Position numbers and translations under genes: made by a program. Below are positions 1-5,472 of a DNA stretch of 7,967 nt, one piece after another; positions within the stretch are counted from its first letter, which is position 1; each line of letters starts with the position of its first letter. This stretch comes from CAKZML01 sp041571575. GTDB taxonomy: Bacteria; Pseudomonadota; Gammaproteobacteria; Steroidobacterales; BM003. Where the stretch lies: assembly GCA_041571575.1 (NCBI GenBank), contig JBFFTZ010000110.1, forward strand, positions 1 through 7,967. Direction: 5' to 3'. Under the pieces are notes generated by a model. It was not told the origin of the DNA. It did not search any database and saw only the letters and a list, made by a program, of their open reading frames with translations.

Positions 1-1
1 C

Positions 2-1129
2 GACAAGCGGCTGTCCGAGGAAGAAGTCTGGATACGCCAGGGCATCAAGGCCCGCCGCACCCGCAACGAAGGTCGGGTCCGGGCCCTTGAGGCCATGCGG
101 GAGCAACGCCGGCAGCGTCGTGAACGTAGCGGCACCGCGAAAATCCAGCTGGAATCCGGAGAGACCTCGGGGAAACTGGTATTCGAGGCCGAGGACGTGA
201 GCTTCTCCTATGATGGAATACCGGTGATTCGGGACTTCTCAACCCGGATCATGCGCGGGGACCGGGTCGGCATCATCGGCCCCAATGGGGCCGGAAAATC
301 CACCCTGGTGAAGCTTCTGCTGGGACAACTTCAGCCGGTCACCGGCCGCCTGACCCGGGGAACCAAGCTGGAGGTCGCCTATTTCGACCAGCAACGCGCC
401 CAGCTGGACGAGAACAAGTCGGTCATGGACAACGTGGCGGACGGTAATCAGCACATCATGGTGGCGGGCAATCGACGACACGTGGCCGGCTACCTGCAAG
501 ACTTCCTGTTCCCGCCGGAACGCCTGCAATCGCCCGTGAAGAGCCTCTCCGGTGGCGAGCGCAACCGCTTGCTGCTGGCACGGCTTTTCACACAGCCAGC
601 CAACCTGCTGGTAATGGATGAACCCACCAACGACCTGGACGTTGAAACCCTTGAATTGCTGGAAGAGATGATCGACCAGTTCCAGGGTACCTTGCTCCTG
701 GTAAGCCATGACCGGGAGTTCCTGGACAATGTGGTCACCAGTTCCCTGGTGATTACTCCCGGGGGCCGGGTTGAGGAATATGTCGGCGGCTATAGTGACT
801 GGCAACGCCAGCGCCCGAGACCTGGCGCCACGAAAGCTGCCTCCGCCAGCCCGGCGGAGAAACCGATAGCAAAACCTGCAGCGGTGCAAAAAGCAGCCAA
901 GCTTTCCTACAAGGAACAGCGCGAGTTGGACACCCTGCCCAGGACCATCGAAGAGCTGGAGGCACAGCAAGGCAGTCTGACCGCAGAGATCAGCGGCACA
1001 AGCTTTTACCAGCAAGACAAGGACAGCATCCAGGCCACCCTCGCCCGGCTTGATGCGGTCAATACCCGGCTGGAGACGTGTTTCGAACGCTGGGCGGAAC
1101 TGGAAGAACGCAGCAAACCCGCAGGCTAG
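2..1129 (+). CDS. uup: ABC-F family ATP-binding protein Uup, 3' part (5' end outside window)
   Basis: Uup is a soluble ABC-F ATPase with two ATP-binding cassettes and a C-terminal coiled coil. It is linked to ribosome function and to branched-DNA/transposon-excision phenotypes in E. coli. The frame is open from the window edge, so the first cassette is mostly missing; visible residues begin in the linker after it (EEVWIRQGIKARRTRNEGR, a hallmark stretch of Uup). The second cassette is complete: Walker A GPNGAGKS at bases 278-301, signature LSGGE at 545-559, Walker B LLVMDEP with downstream TNDLD at 605-640, and H-loop SHDR near 704. An Ala/Pro/Lys-rich spacer follows, then a Uup-type C-terminal coiled coil starting LSYKEQRELDTLP and ending FERWAELEE. 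All catalytic motifs are intact. ATG 95 is an internal methionine, not the start. Family is clear; other ABC-F members lack this linker and C-terminal domain. Confidence 0.96.
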   Translation, partial: DKRLSEEEVWIRQGIKARRTRNEGRVRALEAMREQRRQRRERSGTAKIQLESGETSGKLVFEAEDVSFSYDGIPVIRDFSTRIMRGDRVGIIGPNGAGKSTLVKLLLGQLQPVTGRLTRGTKLEVAYFDQQRAQLDENKSVMDNVADGNQHIMVAGNRRHVAGYLQDFLFPPERLQSPVKSLSGGERNRLLLARLFTQPANLLVMDEPTNDLDVETLELLEEMIDQFQGTLLLVSHDREFLDNVVTSSLVITPGGRVEEYVGGYSDWQRQRPRPGATKAASASPAEKPIAKPAAVQKAAKLSYKEQRELDTLPRTIEELEAQQGSLTAEISGTSFYQQDKDSIQATLARLDAVNTRLETCFERWAELEERSKPAG

Positions 1130-1362
1130 GCAAGACAGACCGTTTCGTGTTCCGGTTCCGGAGGCCATAGATCGCTGCCGGCCCAAACCAGCCCGGGAGA
1201 CCGGCGTCGAAGGGCGCCCGTCCTTGCTCCGAAACGGAAAAGAGAATAGGCATCTTTTACCCACCGGCTTCGGATAATCACTATCGAAGAACGACGCCCC
1301 AGCTGCTACCTTGAATGTGTCTAAAACATGGCCATCACTAGTCGGAGAACCCGGAAATCAAG
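1130..1362. other. Intergenic gap between uup and ygbA
   Basis: This 233-bp gap contains no convincing gene. It holds an 8-bp inverted repeat CCGTTTCG (1140-1147) / CGAAACGG (1230-1237) with an 82-bp spacing, and an AT-rich short inverted repeat AAAAGA (1238-1243) / TCTTTT (1253-1258). No GC stem followed by a T run is seen, so I cannot place a uup terminator. A GATAAT hexamer at 1272-1277 could be a -10 element, but no good -35 lies upstream. The ygbA promoter is presumably in the right half. Confidence 0.5.
1315..1329. promoter_or_regulatory. Imperfect palindrome upstream of ygbA, possible operator
   Basis: ATGT at 1315-1318 and ACAT at 1326-1329 form a short imperfect dyad with a 7-bp centre, about 35 bp before the ygbA start. 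It fits the loose GT-N7-AC pattern described for NorR sites. The spacing is too short for the longer NsrR-type dyad that controls ygbA in enterobacteria. Information content is low, so this is only a candidate, noted because ygbA relatives are nitric-oxide regulated. Confidence 0.18.
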
Positions 1363-1749
1363 ATGGAACTGGAAAAGCGGCGACTGAAACGTGAATTTCT
1401 GACCATGACCAAGATGGTCGGAATGTACTGCGTCCGGTTTCACAATGGCGCCAGGGACAAGCTCTGTGACGAGTGTGAGGAATTCCTCGGATATGCCCAG
1501 CGGCGACTGGCAAAGTGTCCCTATGAGGAAAAAAAGCCCACTTGTACAAACTGCCCAATCCACTGCTACAAGAAGGCGCAAAAACAACGGGCAAGCGAAA
1601 TCATGCGTTACGCCGGGCCACGAATGCTGACCCGCCACCCGTACCTGGCAATCACCCACATACTGGATGGCTTTCGCAAGGCGCCGCCCCCAATGGAGCA
1701 GCGCCAGTTAAAGAAACAACGGCAGCCAAAGGAAAAAATCCAGGAATAA
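1363..1749 (+). CDS. ygbA: YgbA family protein (nitrous oxide-stimulated promoter family)
   Basis: Small soluble cysteine-rich protein of 128 residues, close to the usual family length. It carries the family's hallmark order of motifs: TKMVGMYC, then CDEC (Cys35, Cys38), a KCPYEEKKPTC segment (Cys52, Cys61), NCPIHCY (Cys64, Cys68), then MRYAGPRMLTRHP and LAITHILDGFR. Seven cysteines in a CX2C plus CX2CX3C arrangement suggest a metal or Fe-S centre; that is inference. In E. coli and Salmonella, ygbA belongs to the NsrR nitric-oxide regulon and is linked to growth under nitrosative stress; its biochemical role is unsettled. ATG 1363 is the first methionine before the conserved core. GGAG at 1344-1347 lies about 15 bases upstream, which is long for a ribosome-binding site. 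The Lys/Gln-rich tail is typical of low-conservation ends. hemY follows after 39 bp, so the two may be co-transcribed. Confidence 0.9.
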   Translation: MELEKRRLKREFLTMTKMVGMYCVRFHNGARDKLCDECEEFLGYAQRRLAKCPYEEKKPTCTNCPIHCYKKAQKQRASEIMRYAGPRMLTRHPYLAITHILDGFRKAPPPMEQRQLKKQRQPKEKIQE

Positions 1750-1759
1750 CCTGTTGAGG

Positions 1760-1774
1760 CCCGGCCCGCCCGGG
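1760..1774 (+). other. Small GC hairpin between ygbA and hemY
   Basis: CCCGG (1760-1764) and CCGGG (1770-1774) can pair around a 5-base loop, 11 bases after the ygbA stop and 14 bases before the hemY ATG. No T run follows (the next bases are TTAGAA), so it does not look like a standard intrinsic terminator. It might modulate hemY translation or protect an mRNA end, but the stem is only 5 bp. Confidence 0.25.
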
Positions 1775-1788
1775 TTAGAATTTCAATT

Positions 1789-3120
1789 ATGAAAATAGCA
1801 ATTGTTGGCGCTGGCATCAGCGGCCTGAGTACCGCGTTTTACCTCAAGCAGAAATTGCCGGATTGTTCGCTGGTCATTTATGATCCGGAGACCCGTCCCG
1901 GCGGAACCATGCAGACCGTCAATGTAGGCGGCTTCCTGTTCGAGGGAGGCGGGAACGGTTTCCTGACCAACAAGCCGGACAGCTTGCAGCTGGTAAAAGA
2001 CAGCGGCGCAGAGCACCTGCTACTGCCCAGTTCGGACCTTGCCCGCAAGCGTTTCATTTTCCACAACAACGGGATGCACAGACTGCCCGAATCACCGCCG
2101 CTATTTCTCAAGTCCGGTTTGCTGACCCTGGGTCAAAAACTGCGTGTGGCGGGTGAATTTTTCGTTGCCGCAAGTACCAGCGATAAGGACGAAACCCTGC
2201 AGGAATTCGGCTACCGGCGGGTAGGCAAGGGGTTCACCGATGTCTTCCTCGACGCCATGGTGGCGGGCATTTACGCCACCACGCCTGATCGAATCTCTGT
2301 GCAGGCCGCGTTCCCCATGGTAGTAGCCCTGGAAAAGGAATACGGCGGTTTGTTCAGGGGAATGATTGCCAAGCGCAAAAAAGGTGGCGGACCAGGCGGC
2401 GTACTGACCAGTTTCCGTGGCGGCGTCGGTTCGTTTATTTCACACCTGAAAAATACCATTGATGCCGAATGGCAACTGGGATGTCCGGTCATCGGTATTA
2501 GCCGTGACATGGCGGGTTTCCAGGTGAAGACGGAAAAAGGCTCTGAAGAATTTGACCAGGTCATCATCAGTGCCCCGGCCTATGCGGCGGCAGATATGCT
2601 GGCGGGGCTGGATCCGGAACTGACCGATCGCTTGCAGAAGATAGACTACTCGCCCATCGCGGTGGTCGGATTTGGTTACGAGGAACTGGAACACCCCTTG
2701 AACGGCTTCGGCCTGTTAACTACCAGCGCCGCGGGTCTGCCCATTCTGGGTGCATTGTGGGACAGCAGTATCTTCCCGGACCGAGCCCCCGATGGCAGCA
2801 AGTCAATACGAATCATGATTGGCGGACAGCGTAATCCTGAACTGGTGGCCCTGGACGACAAGCAGCTGCTGAAGCTGGCCCGTGAAGGGCTACGCAAGAC
2901 CATGCAGATAGACAAGGAGCCGGACTCTATCTTCATCAAGCGCTGGACTCGCGGAATCCCCAGCTATTCGCCGGGGCACCTTGATCGGGTGGCGAGTATA
3001 TTCGAACAACTCGCGACTCACCCGGGACTGCACCTGTGCGCCAACGCTTACGGCGGAATCGCCATGAACGATTGCGTGCGCAATGGCCGCGAACTGGCCT
3101 TGCGCATCGCCGATGCATAA
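1789..3120 (+). CDS. hemY: Protoporphyrinogen oxidase, HemY (PgoX/FAD amine-oxidase-like) type
   Basis: FAD-dependent, oxygen-using oxidation of protoporphyrinogen IX to protoporphyrin IX, the step before iron insertion in haem synthesis; peripheral membrane or soluble. The 443 residues match the family length. Seen: N-terminal dinucleotide fold VGAGISGLSTAFYL (GxGxxG at residues 7-12), then PGGTMQT and FEGGGNGF typical of this family. The central signature DAMVAGIYATTPDRISVQAAFP is followed by LEKEYGGLFRGM and SFRGGVGSFISHL. The C-terminal FAD-binding end is RWTRGIPSYSPGHL and ANAYGGIAMNDCVRNGREL. It is unrelated to the flavodoxin-like HemG and to the membrane HemJ found in many proteobacteria; annotation tools sometimes name this type hemG. 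Coproporphyrinogen oxidase is the alternative activity, known mainly from Gram-positives. No Shine-Dalgarno is evident before ATG 1789, and the preceding AT-rich stretch may serve instead. It meets the opposite-strand CBS gene tail to tail. Confidence 0.88.
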   Translation: MKIAIVGAGISGLSTAFYLKQKLPDCSLVIYDPETRPGGTMQTVNVGGFLFEGGGNGFLTNKPDSLQLVKDSGAEHLLLPSSDLARKRFIFHNNGMHRLPESPPLFLKSGLLTLGQKLRVAGEFFVAASTSDKDETLQEFGYRRVGKGFTDVFLDAMVAGIYATTPDRISVQAAFPMVVALEKEYGGLFRGMIAKRKKGGGPGGVLTSFRGGVGSFISHLKNTIDAEWQLGCPVIGISRDMAGFQVKTEKGSEEFDQVIISAPAYAAADMLAGLDPELTDRLQKIDYSPIAVVGFGYEELEHPLNGFGLLTTSAAGLPILGALWDSSIFPDRAPDGSKSIRIMIGGQRNPELVALDDKQLLKLAREGLRKTMQIDKEPDSIFIKRWTRGIPSYSPGHLDRVASIFEQLATHPGLHLCANAYGGIAMNDCVRNGRELALRIADA

Positions 3121-3129
3121 CGTCCGCCC

Positions 3130-3573
3130 CTAGTCGTCGTCAGAATCTGTATCCCTGGGCACCCGCTCTCCGGTAGCCGGAGCCATGCCCTTGAGCACCA
3201 GGTCGTTGTAAGACACGATGCCCACGATCTGTCCCTTTGAGATTACCGGCGAGGTGGAAATCTGGAAGCGGTCAAAGAAGCGCGCGCAGTAACGGATATC
3301 CATTCCGGGCCGCACAAACAGCACGGGCTTGGACATCAGTTCGTAAATATTGATGCGATCCGGCGAACGGTCTTTCGCCAGGACTTCCTTGGCTATATCC
3401 GATGCCAGCATGATGCCGTACTCATCGGTCTTGTCGCGCCGGTCAACGATCAGGAAATTCACGCCCTTATCGCGCATGATCTGCAACGCCTCTGAAACCG
3501 TTGTCAGTCCGTGAGCCAGGACGAACTTGTCGCTCATCACATCGGCAATGATGGTGGGAGTATTCTCGCTCAT
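3130..3573 (-). CDS. Two-CBS-domain protein, last gene of the DUF1538/PII block
   Basis: Soluble 147-residue protein made almost entirely of a CBS pair (Bateman module). CBS1 spans about residues 8-67 (ADVMSDKFVLAHGLTTVSEA, NFLIVDRRDKTDEYGIM, ASDIAKEVL). CBS2 spans about 75-133 (YELMSKPVLFVRPGMDIRYC, TSPVISKGQIVGIVSYNDLV). The tail is short and acidic (DTDSDDD). CBS pairs commonly bind AMP, ATP or related adenosyl ligands and control a partner protein. With no catalytic domain attached, the partner is likely one of the adjacent membrane proteins or the PII-like protein (inference). ATG 3573 overlaps the PII gene by 4 bases (ATGA), with a near-perfect Shine-Dalgarno GGAGGAGG 7 bases upstream, so this gene can be well translated although it comes last. 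No transmembrane segment is visible. The stop lies 9 bp from the hemY stop. Confidence 0.9.
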   Translation of the reverse strand: MSENTPTIIADVMSDKFVLAHGLTTVSEALQIMRDKGVNFLIVDRRDKTDEYGIMLASDIAKEVLAKDRSPDRINIYELMSKPVLFVRPGMDIRYCARFFDRFQISTSPVISKGQIVGIVSYNDLVLKGMAPATGERVPRDTDSDDD

Positions 3574-3923
3574 AGTTCCGCCTCCTCCAGCGAAGGTGCT
3601 ATCAGTTCAGCCTGGTGCAGCACACCCACTGCATCCTCTACATCAACCTGGAATGCGATGCCGGTGCCCGGGGTCATATCGAATTTCCCTGCGGTGGCAA
3701 TTTCTTCCAGGATTCCGCGGGCCCGGTGCTCTTCTACCAGCATGAGCACCATGTCCCGCTGGCTTTCCAACGCCAGCCCCAGGAAAGTGGTTTTCTCTTC
3801 CACCCCCTGGCCGCGGGCATTGGTCAGCACGGTACAACCCGTGGCGCCCGCCTCCCTGGCTGCCTCCATAATGGCCTTTGTCTTGGAATCCTCCACAAAG
3901 GCAATGATCAATTTGAACCTCAT
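3570..3923 (-). CDS. Diverged PII-family (GlnB-like) signalling protein
   Basis: The 117 residues have the length and order of a PII trimer subunit: beta1 MRFKLIIAFVED, a helix with TKAIMEAAREAGATGCTVL, a T-loop region ARGQGVEEKTTFLGLALE, DMVLMLVEEH, a helix ARGILEEIATAG, then a B-loop-like GKFDMTPGTGIAFQVDVEDAVGV. PII proteins sit in the cytoplasm, sense ATP/ADP and often 2-oxoglutarate, and bind target enzymes or transporters through the T-loop. This one departs from GlnB/GlnK. The T-loop is shortened and has no tyrosine where GlnB has the uridylylated Tyr51. The GlnB GRQKG segment is replaced by RGQGVEEK. The B-loop keeps AGK and a GTG but has extra residues between them. Classical GlnD/GlnE control is therefore unlikely; nucleotide sensing remains plausible (inference). 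ATG 3923 shares one base with the upstream stop (TAATG). Position next to two membrane proteins suggests it regulates them, as GlnK does AmtB or SbtB does SbtA. Confidence 0.85.
   Translation of the reverse strand: MRFKLIIAFVEDSKTKAIMEAAREAGATGCTVLTNARGQGVEEKTTFLGLALESQRDMVLMLVEEHRARGILEEIATAGKFDMTPGTGIAFQVDVEDAVGVLHQAELIAPSLEEAEL
3581..3588 (-). promoter_or_regulatory. Strong ribosome-binding site for the CBS gene
   Basis: On the - strand this reads GGAGGAGG, 7 bases before ATG 3573, and lies inside the 3' end of the PII gene. It supports the 3573 start and suggests independent initiation in addition to coupling. Confidence 0.75.
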
Positions 3924-4741
3924 TACTGCTCTCCTTGGGGTTGTTCTTCATTATCCGGTTTTGATTTTTCAGCGTTCTTTGCCATGGCCTTGCGAGCCCG
4001 CCATTCGGAAAGCTGCGCATAGGTCATGACAGAAATAATCGGGAAAAGGCAGGCGAAGGCTATTAATCCGAAGCCATCCACCAGTGGGTTGCGACCGGGA
4101 ATGTTCTCGGCCAGGCCCAGGCCCAGGGCCGCCACCAGTGGCACCGTAACGGTGGATGTGGAAACCCCACCCGAGTCATAGGCGAGGGGCACGATAGACT
4201 TGGGTGCAAAGAAAGTTTGCACTACCACCACGATATAGGCGGCGATGATGAAATAGTGAATGGGGATACCCATTACGATTCGATACACGCCCAGGGTAAT
4301 TCCCAGCGCCACCCCGATGGCCACGGCAATACGCAGTCCCTGCTGCCCAATGGTGCCACCGGACAGGGCGTTGGCCTTGTGAGCCACGGCAATCAACGCC
4401 GGCTCGGCGATGGTGGTACTAAAACCCATCGAAAAGGCAAACAGATAAAGCCACAAGTAGGACATCCAATGGTGAGCCTGACCATCCGCCAGCCCGAGGA
4501 ATTCGGGATCCGTAAACTGCCCGGCCATAGTCCTGCCCACCGGGAACAGCGCCTGCTCCAACCCAATCAGGAACAAGGTAAGACCGATCACCACGTAGAC
4601 AAATCCAGCCAGGACCTGGCCCAGGTTCGGCACTGCCCGGCGAATCACAAACACCTGGAACACTATCAGGATCACGGCAATGGGCATCACGTCACGCAAG
4701 GTGCTTAACAAGACCGCGAGCATTTGATCCAGGGAAGGCAT
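3923..4741 (-). CDS. DUF1538 family multi-pass membrane protein (second copy)
   Basis: Predicted inner-membrane protein, 272 residues, with about six or seven hydrophobic segments (near 18-33, 42-60, 93-108, 136-154, 161-178, 195-212, 222-240). Function is uncharacterised; transporter or channel is an inference. Conserved features seen: RDVMPIAVILIVFQ at the N-terminus, GLEQALFPVGR (60-70), TTIAEPALIAVA (109-120), AYDSGGVSTSTVTVP (187-201), and NPLVDGFGLIAFA (218-230). Polar and Gly/Ser/Thr-rich motifs inside hydrophobic surroundings, such as YDSGGVSTST, look like substrate- or ion-binding breaks. The C-terminal 30 residues are charged (RARKAMAKNAEKSK onward), presumably cytoplasmic, and absent from the first copy. 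It could be the docking site for the PII or CBS protein. ATG 4741 forms TGATG with the upstream stop and has no good Shine-Dalgarno, so translation probably depends on reinitiation. It aligns with its upstream neighbour over its whole membrane part. Confidence 0.88.
   Translation of the reverse strand: MPSLDQMLAVLLSTLRDVMPIAVILIVFQVFVIRRAVPNLGQVLAGFVYVVIGLTLFLIGLEQALFPVGRTMAGQFTDPEFLGLADGQAHHWMSYLWLYLFAFSMGFSTTIAEPALIAVAHKANALSGGTIGQQGLRIAVAIGVALGITLGVYRIVMGIPIHYFIIAAYIVVVVQTFFAPKSIVPLAYDSGGVSTSTVTVPLVAALGLGLAENIPGRNPLVDGFGLIAFACLFPIISVMTYAQLSEWRARKAMAKNAEKSKPDNEEQPQGEQ
3931..3936 (-). promoter_or_regulatory. Ribosome-binding site for the PII-like gene
   Basis: On the - strand this reads AAGGAG, 7 bases before ATG 3923, within the last codons of the upstream DUF1538 gene. 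It fixes the PII start and accompanies the TAATG overlap. Confidence 0.7.
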
Positions 4742-5472
4742 CAGATAAGCATCCCGTAGGCCATCACGAATATCATGGGCAGCAAGGACGCGAAGGCAAT
4801 CAGGCCGAAGCCGTCCAACAAGGGACTTCTACCCTTCAATGACGAGGCCAGGCCCACACCCAGGGCGGTAACCAGCGGAACGGTGATGGTGGAGGTGGTC
4901 ACCCCACCGGAGTCATAGGCAATGCCAATGATCTCTGGCGGTGCAATGGCCGTCATGAGCACCACAAAAACATAGCCACAGGCAATCATCAGGTGCAGTG
5001 GCCAGCCTTTCAGGATTCGCCAGACACCTATCATGATGGCGCATCCCACCGACACAGCCACCGTGAAACGCAAGCCCAGGGCGTATTGTTCCCGGGATTC
5101 CAGGGTGTCGATGATCATCCCGCCGGTAGCGGCCACCGCTGCCGCCTCATCGGCGATGGCGATCAACGCAGGTTCCGCCGCCGTGGTCCCAAATCCCAAT
5201 GCGAAAGCAAAACACAACAACCAGAACAAGGAGCCTTTCCTCGCTAAGGCGTAGGCCATGGCCTCACCAAGAGGGAAAAGACCCAGGTCCAGGCCACGCA
5301 CGAAGAAAGCCAGGCCCAGCATCACCAGGGCCAGGCCAAACAGCAAGCCACCCAGGTTGGGTATCGGCTCCTTGAGAACCATCAACTGGAAAAACCCGAT
5401 GACCAGCACAATTGGCGCAAGGTCCCTGCTGCTTTGCAATAACGGTCTAAGTATGTTTTTCAACGATTGCAT
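4741..5472 (-). CDS. DUF1538 family multi-pass membrane protein (first copy)
   Basis: Predicted inner-membrane protein of 243 residues, paralogous to the next gene. The same landmarks occur in the same order: RDLAPIVLVIGFFQ, GLDLGLFPLGE (60-70), TTAAEPALIAIADEA (97-110), AYDSGGVTTSTITVP (185-199), and SPLLDGFGLIAFASLLP (216-232). It ends right after the last membrane segment, without the charged tail of the second copy. Start choice: the frame extends to a TTG at 5502, but that codon has no Shine-Dalgarno. ATG 5472 forms TGATG with the monooxygenase stop and gives MQSLKNILRPLLQSSRD, which lines up residue for residue with MPSLDQMLAVLLSTLRD of the second copy. An AGGGAG lies 14 bases upstream of ATG 5472, too far to be ideal. 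In this family two DUF1538 units can also occur in one polypeptide (from memory), so a heterodimer of these two products is likely. Substrate unknown. Confidence 0.87.
   Translation of the reverse strand: MQSLKNILRPLLQSSRDLAPIVLVIGFFQLMVLKEPIPNLGGLLFGLALVMLGLAFFVRGLDLGLFPLGEAMAYALARKGSLFWLLCFAFALGFGTTAAEPALIAIADEAAAVAATGGMIIDTLESREQYALGLRFTVAVSVGCAIMIGVWRILKGWPLHLMIACGYVFVVLMTAIAPPEIIGIAYDSGGVTTSTITVPLVTALGVGLASSLKGRSPLLDGFGLIAFASLLPMIFVMAYGMLI

Noticed and set aside
1238..1258. AAAAGA/TCTTTT short inverted repeat as a terminator for uup
   Set aside because: The stem is AT-only, the loop is 9 bases and no extra T run follows, so it would be a poor terminator.
239..1264. Long open frame of 341 codons on the - strand opposite uup
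   Set aside because: It lies antisense to a gene with intact ABC motifs, has no recognisable domains and has low-complexity Gln/Gly-rich composition typical of a mirror frame in GC-rich coding DNA.
3121..3129. Possible bidirectional terminator between the convergent hemY and CBS stops
   Set aside because: Only 9 bp separate the stops and I found no GC stem with flanking A/T runs across the junction, so termination must use other signals or lie within coding sequence.
3511..4029. Several overlapping + strand frames opposite the PII and CBS genes
   Set aside because: They are Ser-rich shadows of two clearly recognisable small proteins that have good ribosome-binding sites on the - strand.
4217..4708. 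Open frame of 163 codons on the + strand inside the second DUF1538 gene
   Set aside because: The translation is His/Gln/Gly-rich and featureless, and the opposite frame carries all conserved DUF1538 motifs.
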